A stretch of DNA of 64,000 nt from Pelagimonas phthalicica. GTDB taxonomy: Bacteria > Pseudomonadota > Alphaproteobacteria > Rhodobacterales > Rhodobacteraceae. The DNA lies in contig NZ_SOAP01000002.1 of the NCBI RefSeq assembly GCF_004364805.1, positions 1,568,310 to 1,632,309 of the forward strand. Direction: 5' to 3'. Positions 1 to 8,546 of the stretch are shown piece after piece. The translations under genes and the position numbers were made by a program. Position 1 is the first letter of the stretch. Each line of letters opens with the position of its first letter. Below the pieces are notes generated by a model, which was not told the origin of the DNA, did not search any database, and worked only from the letters and a program-made list of their open reading frames with translations.

Positions 1-543
1 ATCACAGAAAATGACTTGTGGTTCGGCGGCAATCGCGCGGGCTACTGCGACCCTTTGTTGCTGGCCACCGGACAGGTTGCTCAGGCGGGTCCGAGACAGG
101 TTTTGATCGGTTTTGTTTGTGTCAGAGAAACCCAAGCCAAAGCTGTTCATCAGGTCCTGAAAACGCGCCTCATCCAGCCGAGGTTTTGTCAACGCGCGTG
201 CCATATCCACATTCAAAGAGACCGAAAGCGTCTTCATCAAATGCGCGTCCTGAAAGACAAAACCGAGCGTGCCTGGTTGTATCGTTTGCCCAGCCAGAAG
301 ATCGCAGGCGGAATCCGTGCCACGAAACAGTTCCAAGCAAGAGTCTTCGGGGTTTGAAGAGACGAGGTTAATGCCCTTCAACCCACTCATCAGACTAAAT
401 AACGTCGACTTTCCTGAACCTGACGGCCCCATTATCGCAACGACGCCGGATCCTTGGATATCCAACTTGTCGACGAAAATGCCTTTTAGCTGTCTTTCAT
501 CTTCGTTTCCGCCGGCCGCAAAAACGGTTCCAACGTTTCGCAT
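1..543 (-). CDS. ABC transporter ATP-binding protein (3' part outside window)
   Basis: ATPase subunit of an ABC transporter that runs off the left edge. Translating the minus strand gives a Walker A motif GPSGSGKST near residue 45 and the ABC signature LSGGQQQRVAVARAIA. It ends at the edge inside the Walker B motif (VIFCD). The signature resembles LolD/MacB-type exporters of lipoproteins or macrolides, but this does not fix the substrate and no permease is visible. The ATG at 543 is the simplest start; in-frame TTG and GTG codons up to 564 are alternatives and would give a more usual N-terminus. No stop codon lies inside the window, so the gene is partial only because of the window edge. The family call is firm and the substrate unknown. 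Confidence 0.85.
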   Translation of the reverse strand, partial: MRNVGTVFAAGGNEDERQLKGIFVDKLDIQGSGVVAIMGPSGSGKSTLFSLMSGLKGINLVSSNPEDSCLELFRGTDSACDLLAGQTIQPGTLGFVFQDAHLMKTLSVSLNVDMARALTKPRLDEARFQDLMNSFGLGFSDTNKTDQNLSRTRLSNLSGGQQQRVAVARAIAAEPQVIFCD

Positions 544-1165
544 TTTAATACAGTGATTCAAGTTACACACCCCACGGATATCTTGATGTATTTGCAAATC
601 TCAATTTTACTTAAAGCACTTACAAAGTGTTACGCATCAAACTCCACCAGATTTGGTTTTTCACCCCCAATTTTGGCAGTCCTGTAAAACTCTATTGATT
701 TCCCTAATCAGGCTCGCTCTTCTGTCAAAATTTTCGACTTACAATGAATTGACAAAGCATGCGCTGTCAACGCCTTCACGTTGTCGAAATCAGGTGCTCT
801 GACGCAAACCACGGACAACTGACCGCTTAAGCTCAGGAAGCCTGTGCCGAATCGCGCACGCTGCGCATGAGCTGGTCAAGTTCGAGCATAACATGCAACT
901 GATGCAGCCGCCCCACGTCAAGGGCCATGTCAAACGCGGCCAAATCGATGCAGCGGATGCGTAGGCGATATGCAATGTGGTCAAGCGCCCAACAATTCGG
1001 TCCCGGTGAGGTTCGACGCCACTCTCCGAACGGGAACGGGTCGTGGCCCTCTCCAGCCCCCCGTGTCAGCGGTCTATGTGAGAACCTGAAGCATGACCGC
1101 GCCCATATGCCGACCCAGTGATATTCGGCTCATGCCACAAGGAATAAAATGCAGCCCTGAGTGAA
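544..1165. other. Gene-free stretch
   Basis: About 620 bases without a coding frame I can support. Short open frames on both strands at 790-1121 match nothing I recognise and lack ribosome binding sites. The stretch is AT-rich at 560-760, then becomes GC-rich. It probably carries the promoter of the ABC ATPase gene, but no clear -35/-10 pair stands out. Confidence 0.5.
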
Positions 1166-1285
1166 ACGACAACAGCAGTCAAAAGCTCGGCGGCCAAGCA
1201 GAAATTTGCACTGGTTGTTGAGATAGTTCAAGGCAAGACAACTATTGCCGAAGCCAGTCGAATTTATGATCTGGCACCGTCAGAG
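1166..1285 (+). pseudogene. IS3-family orfA remnant
   Basis: A 40-codon scrap of the first transposase frame (helix-turn-helix protein) of an IS3-type element. It reads TTAVKSSAAKQKFALVVEI and on to IYDLAPSE. It aligns almost codon for codon with the orfA of the IS3 copy at 16557-16871, which reads MTAVKRWTAKRKSALVVEI and on to TYDLAPSE. The start codon has become ACG. The similarity stops abruptly after PSE, and the rest of the element is missing. This marks an old insertion or deletion point. Confidence 0.75.
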
Positions 1286-1334
1286 TGGAGTTTCTCCGGT
1301 TTGAGGGTGCCTTTTTGGACCTGCCGCGCGCTCG

Positions 1335-1907
1335 ATGTTTTGGATGATCTTCTCGCCGCACCTCTTCGTTGCCTTTCTCATCGTCCACTCCTCGGCGGTT
1401 ACGATGAGCAACAAACTCTCTCTTAGCAAACAGCCCAATTTGGACATAAAAGCGCTTACGTCAGACACAGGAAAGTGGCCAGGATGGGCGGAAGCTATCG
1501 TTAACTCAAACATTACACAGGCGCTGATAATAATTGGAAGCGAAAGTGGGAACACCGGAAAGTCAAGTTGGCAGCTAATCAAGCCGCTGTTCTACAGATT
1601 ATTCAATGCAGATGACAGCCTCACCATCCAGCCCAGAAAAGCAATGTTCAATGGCTTGTTGTGGACAACGTCAGCCGACGCGCGAGCAATCTCGATCTTA
1701 TTTACGATCATATCTGTCGCATACCACTTCGTTTTGGATTCACAGGGGGCTCTAGAGGGAGTGTTTGTATTTGCTGCAATCGCCGCCGTGACGTAGCCGA
1801 TTTCGTGGGCATTGACGGAAATGCACAAGAGAATTGGCGGCGAGCAATTAGAGATCATTCGTCCCTTCCACTCAAGCGAAGTCAAAGAGTTCTTTAGAAA
1901 TGAGTGA
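1335..1907 (+). pseudogene. Unrecognised decayed reading frame upstream of the dndC-like pseudogene
   Basis: The frame is open from 1335 to a TAG at 1794-1796, then continues in the same frame to a TGA at 1905-1907. That last stop overlaps the ATG of the dndC-like remnant by 8 bases, the arrangement expected for an upstream operon partner. The product would be about 190 residues with hydrophobic stretches. I do not recognise it. By position it could be the tail of a dndB-like gene, but I see no DGQHR motif. Overlapping minus-strand frames (1280-1582, 1592-1981) are equally open, so coding is not certain. Confidence 0.3.
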
Positions 1908-2941
1908 GCAGATATTGCCCGCCATCCGACACACGAAATCGGCCATAGAAGAATACCCAGACAAAAACTGGGACATTGCATACTCAGGAGGCAAGGATTC
2001 CACAGCTACCCTGAAGGGGTTCTTGGCAGTGTTTCAGAAAGCATAGAGAAAACCATCACGAATTTCCCTTATTTATTGCGATACTGGCGTAGAAAATCCA
2101 ATTATAGACTCTTATGTAAAACGCACTCTGAAAACATCCGCCGAGAGGCTGAAGACGCGAAGGTCCCCTGAGTGCGGACATTCTAAGCGCGGCCGTTCAG
2201 GATCGTTTTTTGTCAAGGTCGTGGGCCGTGGTTACCCTACGCCTACCAACAGTTTTCACTGGTGCACGAAAGCTCTACGAATAAATCCCGTTTCTAAGTA
2301 TATGCGATCCTTCGGTTCCGATGACACCATCATGGTCCTTGGCAGTCGGCGCGACGAGAGCCAGCAACGGAAGCGGTCAATCCAAAAAATGGCGACGATT
2401 ATTGGCAGAAGCAAGGTGGATCTTCAGCAACGATCTATTTGCCGATACTGGACTTGTCAATTTCGGACGTTTGGGATGCCGTATTTGGCCTGGGAATGCA
2501 GACTTCGATAGACGCTCGTGAAATCGAAGGAATCTATATAGATGCCTCAGGAGAATGCCCTGTGATTAAGTCCCCCAACTCTCCCCCTGCGGCAGCGGGC
2601 GCTTTGGATGCTGGACATGCACAGTGTTGCGCAAAGACCATTCAGCAACGAAAATGATAGATGCGGGCCACTATGAGCTGCAGCCTTTTTTGGAGTTTCG
2701 AAACTGGCTCGCCGAAGTCCGGAATGATGAAAAACGTCGCTGGCCAATTCGACGCAATGGAGTTGAGAGGCCGGGGCCTTTCTCAATAGCCGCGCGAGAA
2801 GAAATTCTCTTGGGCTTGTTTCACCTCGAACGGACGACTGGAACCGAGATCCTTGCCGAGGGGGAGCTTGAACACATCTTCATGCTCTGGGAGCGCGACT
2901 ACGACATAGAACATGAGCTTAGGTTGAGGCCCAAAACTTGA
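1900..2941 (+). pseudogene. DndC-like phosphorothioation sulfurtransferase, broken
   Basis: Remnant of a PAPS-reductase-superfamily protein of the DndC type, which activates sulfur for DNA phosphorothioate modification. The PP-loop motif YSGGKDSTATL lies near residue 35. It is followed by CDTGVENP, then GRGYPTPTNSFHWCTKALRI, then DASGECPV, then the cysteine motif CGSGRFGCWTC and FLEFRNWL near the C-terminus, all in DndC order. The frame is broken by a TAG at 2035-2050 (after AVFQKA) and by frame changes near 2440-2470 and 2580, so the last third is read in two other frames. No dndD or dndE follows. It lies about 110 bases beyond the hsdM stop, tail to tail. It cannot make a full enzyme. Confidence 0.75.
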
Positions 2942-3050
2942 CCTGTTTCCCAGCGGCAGAGAATTCAAAGCCAAAGGACCAAGTCGATGCCTATTTCAAT
3001 TTTAGCGTAAGTTCCTGGTGAACGGCATACATTGCGGTATTACTAACATA

Positions 3051-4493
3051 TCACTCTTCCTCTACGCCGAGTTCTTCAGCTACTGACCGAAAGTGCCCCA
3101 AGGCAGCCTCCAAGTTTTCCACGATTTCTGCTGCCAAGACATCGGGAGTTGGAAGGGCATCAATGTCTTCGAGGCTGTCATCTTTGAGCCAGAAGATGTC
3201 CAAGTTGAGCTTGTCCCTTCCGACCATCTCATCATAGGTAAATCGCTTAAAACGCTCAGTTTCCTTCCGCTCTTTGTAGCAACGCACGAAATCATCCAAG
3301 TCTGAGCGAACCAGTAGCTTGGTTTTGAGTGTCTTATGGATATTTGTCCTGTAATCGTAGACCCAAAGCTCTTTTGTTTGCGCTTCCTTCGAGGCAGGTC
3401 TCTTGTCAAAGAATAGGACGTTCGCCTTGACGCCAGGGCTATACCAGATGCCGGTGGGAAGCCGCAGCAGGGTATGGAAATTGAATCCTTCGAGTAGACG
3501 TTTCCGGATCCCTTCTCCAGCACGACCAGCTTCGAAAAGCACGTTGTCGGGCAACACAACTCCTGCACGCCCGTTGGCTTCCATCACCGTCATGATGTGC
3601 TGCAGAAAGTTGAACTGCTTGTTCGATGTCGTGAACTTGAAATCTTCACGCTCGTAATTCTCGCGCTCTGTCGAAACCTGCCCGTCTTCGCCCACTACCT
3701 TGTAGCTGGATTTCTTCCCAAATGGTGGGTTGGTCAAAACCACATCAAAGCGTTTACCGTTGTCACCAGATAGAGCGTCTCCCTGGTAGACGGGGCTCCC
3801 GCCGTCGCCCACCCCGTGCAGATACAGGTTCATCGCGCACAGTCGAACGACTTCGTCCACGATGTCGACGCCGGTGAAAGACGTATGTCGCAGGTCACGC
3901 AACCTATCGCGATCTTGCGTTTGGCCCTTCATGTGATCGTAGGCAGAAAGCAAAAAACCACCCGTTCCACAGGCAGGATCACAGACGGTTTCACCAATTT
4001 TCGGGGCGACGCACTCGACAACTGCATCAATTACTGGACGCGGTGTGAAGTATTGCCCGGCTCCGGAACGCACTTCTGAAGCGTTCTTTTCAAGCAAGCC
4101 CTCATAGATTTGCCCTTTCACATCGACGCCGATGCCGATCCAGGGACCTTCCTTGTCGATCAGGCTGACGACGCGGGTGAGTTTTGCGGGGTCTGACAGT
4201 TTGTTCTGAGCCTTGCGGAAGATCGTGCCGATCAACCCACCTTCTTTGGCCAAAGCTTCGAGCGTATGACGATAGTGTAGTTCCAGCTCGTCACCAGTCT
4301 TGCCGGACAGCTGAGACCATTGCCAGTCAGTTGGAATTGCTGAAGGCTCACCAAGCAAGTCCACGCGTTCCTGATCCATCTTCAGAAACAAAAGATATGT
4401 GATCTGCTCGATGTAATCGCCATAGGACACACCTTGGTCCCTCAAGACATGAGCATAGTTCCAAACCTTGGAGACAAGCTGTTCATTGGTCAT
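3051..4493 (-). CDS. hsdM: Type I restriction-modification DNA methyltransferase subunit (HsdM)
   Basis: Adenine-N6 DNA methyltransferase subunit of a type I R-M complex, which acts with HsdS to methylate the host recognition site. It has the N-terminal HsdM helical domain, the SAM-binding motif DPACGTGGFLLSAYDHMK near residue 170 and the catalytic NPPFG motif near residue 255. At about 480 residues it is a normal length. The frame is open upstream to 4595, but I place the start at MTNEQLVSKVW: that ATG overlaps the stop of the DUF262 gene as ATGA (4490-4493) and matches family N-termini. It is the last gene of a five-gene minus-strand operon. Having hsdM distal to hsdR and hsdS and separated from them by two other genes is unusual. 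Confidence 0.93.
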   Translation of the reverse strand: MTNEQLVSKVWNYAHVLRDQGVSYGDYIEQITYLLFLKMDQERVDLLGEPSAIPTDWQWSQLSGKTGDELELHYRHTLEALAKEGGLIGTIFRKAQNKLSDPAKLTRVVSLIDKEGPWIGIGVDVKGQIYEGLLEKNASEVRSGAGQYFTPRPVIDAVVECVAPKIGETVCDPACGTGGFLLSAYDHMKGQTQDRDRLRDLRHTSFTGVDIVDEVVRLCAMNLYLHGVGDGGSPVYQGDALSGDNGKRFDVVLTNPPFGKKSSYKVVGEDGQVSTERENYEREDFKFTTSNKQFNFLQHIMTVMEANGRAGVVLPDNVLFEAGRAGEGIRKRLLEGFNFHTLLRLPTGIWYSPGVKANVLFFDKRPASKEAQTKELWVYDYRTNIHKTLKTKLLVRSDLDDFVRCYKERKETERFKRFTYDEMVGRDKLNLDIFWLKDDSLEDIDALPTPDVLAAEIVENLEAALGHFRSVAEELGVEEE

Positions 4494-6226
4494 TCGCTTT
4501 TCCACCACTTCTTGAAGGCATCTTTTAGACCCCAGGCTTTGGCCAACCGCTTTAATAGTTCTTTCCGGCGTCCTTCGATATCCTCTGGCGTCCAAGATTC
4601 AAACTCTCGAACTTCATTGGTCAGGGTAAATGGACTTGTATCGCCTGGCGCAAAATACTTTGTCTTCTTCTTTTCAAAGTCGTAGTTTCTTGCGGCTGAG
4701 TTCTTTCGAAAATTCAATAGAACAAGATTGCCGATGCTGTGAAGCCAATAGCTGTGATCTTCCGCATCAGAATACCACTCTGCCCATTGCGACCCTTCCT
4801 CCAAGGTCTGAGGGCAGACGTGTTCAACTGAAATGGTCGGAAAATCATAATTCGCTGACCCGTCATGAGATGCCTGCTCCAAACGAAGAAGAAGAGGTTT
4901 GACCACCCTCGTAGCCAGGTAAACATCACCATCAAGTGCATTGAACAATGCAAACACTTCGGTTTCGGTCAATTCCAAGCCAGTCGATCGTTCTTTTGCA
5001 CCGGCCCGCGGCTTCCGGTCAACTGGCGGTTCGAGCACGTCCAGAACATCCGCATAACGATTCATACGTACATTTACGTCAGCACGAACCATGAATAGAT
5101 AATATGCCAGTCGCTCAAGTTGAAAAACGAATTCAGCGACATCTACATTATCACCTTTGTTACTCTGCTGTAGACATAGGAGAAGCGGTGGCAGCCAGTC
5201 TTTGTTATCAAGCCGGTTTAATGAACGCACAAGATCCGCAGTTTTGTGACCGAAGCGGTTTCTCAACTCTACATCGTCCATCGACAGCAAGAATACGTCT
5301 GCGAAGGGCTCAAGAACAGTGTCCATAAAACTGAGTGGGTCATCCCGAAAAACCGGAACTTGGACGGGAAAACCGTTTTCAAGCGAGGTCCGTGGTTTGT
5401 CGCGCTCAAATATCATTCGAACATGGGTAAAGAGATCGCTGAACTTACCACGCTCAAGGCTGATTTCGATATCTTCCCAACGTTGCGAAAGGTTGTCTTC
5501 CTTGTGCTCGCCCGCGCGCTCCAACAGGTCTGCCTTCAATATATCCGTTGCAGACAGATCCATGCCTCGTGCGTTCAGGACCGTAAAAATCCGACGAGCA
5601 GCAGTTGGAGTGGGAACTTCTACAACCACCAGATAGCAATTTTGTAAAAGGAACTTCAGAAGTTCGCTGCGCTTCTCCTCACCCATCTCTTCCAGCTTGT
5701 TTCTGATGGTTCTTGCGTTCTCAATGATACGCGCTTTCGCGCCCGACAGCCCATCCTTGACTGGAAGGTCATTTGTTGCGCCAATCATCTGAACATGTTT
5801 CTCAAAATAGGCCTGATCCTTCTGCCTCAGCAGTAGACGTAGCGCCTCTGGAATTCCCTCGTCTTCGTTGGCAACTTGTTTGATGTATTTTTCGCGACTG
5901 ACTCTTTTAACAGTATCTTCGGTCAAATCTCGGATCACGCTAAACAGGATGGTCAGTGTGGTCAGACGCTGCTGTCCATCTACAACACGTGCGTTTGGAC
6001 TGCCGTGCTTTTTCACCAGAACAATGCTTCCCAAAAAATAGAAACCGTCGGATTTTGAAGCTGGCCCCATAGCCTCTGTTAGATCGGTCAGAAGCTCCTC
6101 AACCTGCGTAGTCTCCCAGGCATAGGGCCGCTGATAAGCCGGTATTGTAAAAGCGTAGTCTTTGGAAAATACTTCTGAAATCTTCTTGTGGGCTGCTTCG
6201 ATGCGGAGTTGAGATAAGTCGTTCAT
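4490..6226 (-). CDS. DUF262/DUF1524 (GmrSD/SspE-like) nuclease
   Basis: Two-domain protein of 578 residues of the kind found in GmrSD, BrxU and SspE, which cut modified or phage DNA using nucleotide-stimulated nuclease activity. The N-terminal DUF262 part has IPAYQRPYAWE and the hallmark VDGQQRLTTLTIL. The C-terminal DUF1524 part has the HNH-type signature VEHVCPQ, SIGNLVLL and NSAARNYDFEKKKTKYF, so both catalytic regions look intact. The 60-base gap after the TIR gene and the 4-base overlap with hsdM show that it is a member of the restriction operon. Such genes usually stand alone as type IV systems, so its role here is inferred, perhaps a back-up against modified DNA. Confidence 0.85.
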   Translation of the reverse strand: MNDLSQLRIEAAHKKISEVFSKDYAFTIPAYQRPYAWETTQVEELLTDLTEAMGPASKSDGFYFLGSIVLVKKHGSPNARVVDGQQRLTTLTILFSVIRDLTEDTVKRVSREKYIKQVANEDEGIPEALRLLLRQKDQAYFEKHVQMIGATNDLPVKDGLSGAKARIIENARTIRNKLEEMGEEKRSELLKFLLQNCYLVVVEVPTPTAARRIFTVLNARGMDLSATDILKADLLERAGEHKEDNLSQRWEDIEISLERGKFSDLFTHVRMIFERDKPRTSLENGFPVQVPVFRDDPLSFMDTVLEPFADVFLLSMDDVELRNRFGHKTADLVRSLNRLDNKDWLPPLLLCLQQSNKGDNVDVAEFVFQLERLAYYLFMVRADVNVRMNRYADVLDVLEPPVDRKPRAGAKERSTGLELTETEVFALFNALDGDVYLATRVVKPLLLRLEQASHDGSANYDFPTISVEHVCPQTLEEGSQWAEWYSDAEDHSYWLHSIGNLVLLNFRKNSAARNYDFEKKKTKYFAPGDTSPFTLTNEVREFESWTPEDIEGRRKELLKRLAKAWGLKDAFKKWWKSE

Positions 6227-6286
6227 TTTTCCAAAGTCCTGCGGATAAAAGATAATTGTTCTTGTTTTGCTTTTCGCGCTCGGCCC

Positions 6287-7246
6287 TCAGGCTCCCTGTA
6301 GAGGGTTGATCAAGAGTGCCCAGAAATACTCAGCCGCACCTTCGTGGCTCAACGCCTTGTCGCCGTCACCATGAGCCATGAAAGGCATCCCCATGGGGCG
6401 CAGGAAGAGTTTCTGATCGTCTTTTTCGACGGAAATGCTTTCGTTGTAGGCACCTGAGCCAGCGTCGTCACCGTCCGCATAGGTAATCCCATTACCAAAC
6501 CCGCCGTTCAGCCGGACTGTGCAGGACGCAGCCTTGTCGCCATTCTGGTAAATCGTTGCAGTAAAGCAGTTTCCGTCAATCCGTCGATGACGCACCTGGA
6601 TCCCTCCATTGCGTGACCCAAGCTCCTGCAACGAGCCTTGGAAGAACCGATCCATGAACTCAAAAGCATCAAGCAGGAAGCCATCCTCATCGGCCTTGGT
6701 GAATTCCTTCCGCAGCCGCATATTCGAAGACCGTGGCAATACCACCTCGGCTGCGGGCTCTGCCACTTCAATGAAGTCGTGATTTTCTTTTGCCTCCGCG
6801 CCGACGCCCAACTCTTCGATAGTGCGCCTGATGGATTGGCTGACGTTTAGGAAGGCCTCATCAAGGTCCGGCCAACGTGTGATTGGGACGCCATCGGTGG
6901 GCGTTACCAGATACTGGCCCAGATCAGTTCGCTGCCATTCGCAGGGGCGCAGAATGACGGAGACAAGCCGTGCAGTACCTTCGCGGTGCCGTTCCAGGGC
7001 ACGCCCCTTTTCGATCTTGTAGCAATAGTCAGAGGCCAGGAAATCCGGGCTGACAAGCAGCAGGATGACGTCTGCCTTATCCAGCTCCTTGCTGATGGTC
7101 CAATCCAGATGATCGCCGGCCAGGAGCCTGCGGTCATGCCAGACTTCGATCAGGCCCTGACGCTTGAGCATCGAAAGCTGCACTTCGAGCTGATCTCGAA
7201 GATCTTCGTCCTTGTGGGAATAGGAAATGAATACACGAGCGCCCAT
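6287..7246 (-). CDS. TIR-domain protein embedded in the restriction operon
   Basis: 319-residue protein with an N-terminal TIR domain (residues about 1-145). It starts ARVFISYSHKDEDLRDQ, has WHDRRLLAGD in the BB-loop region, and SPDFLASDYCYKIE carrying the likely catalytic glutamate of NAD-cleaving TIR domains. The C-terminal half (about 175-319) is a domain I do not recognise, with VRLNGGFGNGI and repeated acidic loops. It begins one base after the hsdS stop and is followed by the DUF262 gene, so it is co-transcribed with the type I R-M genes. TIR proteins in bacterial immunity usually deplete NAD or make cyclic ADPR signals. An abortive back-up to restriction is my inference. Confidence 0.85.
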   Translation of the reverse strand: MGARVFISYSHKDEDLRDQLEVQLSMLKRQGLIEVWHDRRLLAGDHLDWTISKELDKADVILLLVSPDFLASDYCYKIEKGRALERHREGTARLVSVILRPCEWQRTDLGQYLVTPTDGVPITRWPDLDEAFLNVSQSIRRTIEELGVGAEAKENHDFIEVAEPAAEVVLPRSSNMRLRKEFTKADEDGFLLDAFEFMDRFFQGSLQELGSRNGGIQVRHRRIDGNCFTATIYQNGDKAASCTVRLNGGFGNGITYADGDDAGSGAYNESISVEKDDQKLFLRPMGMPFMAHGDGDKALSHEGAAEYFWALLINPLQGA

Positions 7247-7247
7247 G

Positions 7248-8546
7248 TTACTTTCTCAATTTCTTAGAATATTGAATGCGTTCCAGCAGTGCTGAAGCGG
7301 GTTCGTCATCTGGATCCTGCGGGACAAGGCGACCTGAGAACGCATCTTTCAGGATCGATTGGCGGAGCGCCGCGGAACGTTTGAGCTCGGTTTCACACCA
7401 CTTCTCTAAGTTGATGATTTTTGCAAAAGCTTCATTTACGGCCTCAATGATCTCTGCTTGTTGGTCTTTCGGGGGCAAGGCCACAGGGATGGATTTAACT
7501 TCTCCACTATTGATATTGTGCACACCGCTTGTGGAACGTGCTTGCCGCTCAATTACCTGCCGTGTCTGAGGTGAACTCAATGACATGTTCAAAAATACTG
7601 GAAGGATGCGATCCTGATCGACGCGGAGTCGTATCAAGTATCCGGCGAACGCCATGCCTTCGCCTCTTTCATCGACGACGGCACCACGAGCAACCAGATT
7701 GGCACTACCATTGGAGCGAACAATCAAAATATCTCCACGCTCGAGCGAAAGCTTTGTCTTTTCCCGCTCATTCAAATCAATGTATTTCAGCTTACCAAGA
7801 TCAACTTCTCCGCCGACAACGTTGGGAATCCTCAGCACAGCCGTTCCATGCGGCTCAGGGCTGCATTTTTTTGCTGTTCCATAGCGGATATCGGTAAGTA
7901 GCTCACCCACTTTCAACTCCACCCAGTCAGAGCGCTCTGAATCGGTCAGCTCACCAGTGACGGCGGATTTGAGGATGGATTCGCGGCAGCGCTTCAGGAG
8001 ATTCTGCACCTCCCGCACCGCCTCTTCCCCCTTGTCCAGCTGGGCAAACAAGGTCTCGATCTTCTCTACGATCCGCTGCTGCTCGTTGGTCGGTGCTACT
8101 GGAATCTCCAAATCTTTGATCTGGTTGAGGCGCACCCCCTTAACCGTTGTCCCCGTCCCCATCGCTTCGATCCGAGAGGCGATCGAAATCAGCCATAGTT
8201 CAAGAAACGATTTGTCAAGCGCTGCTGAGGGAAACAGCGCCTTCAAGTCCTGGTTGATTGCGGTATCCATCCTGGGCCGGACGACTTTGCCCAAGCCCAT
8301 TCGAGTAGCGATGACTACCGTGTCAGCTGGAATCATTTTCGAGCTGCTATTGTCGAGCGCTTCTTGCGTGATATTGAAGCCCGTCTCTGTTGGTCGAGCG
8401 ACCTTCATATCCTTAACGGTCATGAGCGGAATAGAGCCCTGAAAATACTCAGGCACGCCTTTTGATGGGGTTCCACCGCCCACAATGCCATTTAGCACCT
8501 CGCCGAGAGATTGAAGGGACCAGCCTTCTGGCAGTTCCTCCGTCAC
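7248..8546 (-). CDS. hsdS: Type I restriction-modification specificity subunit (HsdS)
   Basis: Target-recognition subunit of the type I complex. It has 432 residues with the usual two target-recognition domains (about 1-150 and 205-360). Each is followed by a helical spacer: QQRIVEKIETLFAQLDKGEE in the centre and QQAEIIEAVNEAFAKI at the end. These repeats are the conserved regions that dock HsdM. Its ATG overlaps the hsdR stop by 4 bases (8543-8546), so it is translationally coupled. No break is seen. The DNA sequence it recognises cannot be read from the protein by eye. Confidence 0.92.
   Translation of the reverse strand: MTEELPEGWSLQSLGEVLNGIVGGGTPSKGVPEYFQGSIPLMTVKDMKVARPTETGFNITQEALDNSSSKMIPADTVVIATRMGLGKVVRPRMDTAINQDLKALFPSAALDKSFLELWLISIASRIEAMGTGTTVKGVRLNQIKDLEIPVAPTNEQQRIVEKIETLFAQLDKGEEAVREVQNLLKRCRESILKSAVTGELTDSERSDWVELKVGELLTDIRYGTAKKCSPEPHGTAVLRIPNVVGGEVDLGKLKYIDLNEREKTKLSLERGDILIVRSNGSANLVARGAVVDERGEGMAFAGYLIRLRVDQDRILPVFLNMSLSSPQTRQVIERQARSTSGVHNINSGEVKSIPVALPPKDQQAEIIEAVNEAFAKIINLEKWCETELKRSAALRQSILKDAFSGRLVPQDPDDEPASALLERIQYSKKLRK

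Noticed and set aside
790..1121. Short overlapping frames on both strands
   Set aside because: No motif, no ribosome site and no neighbour context.
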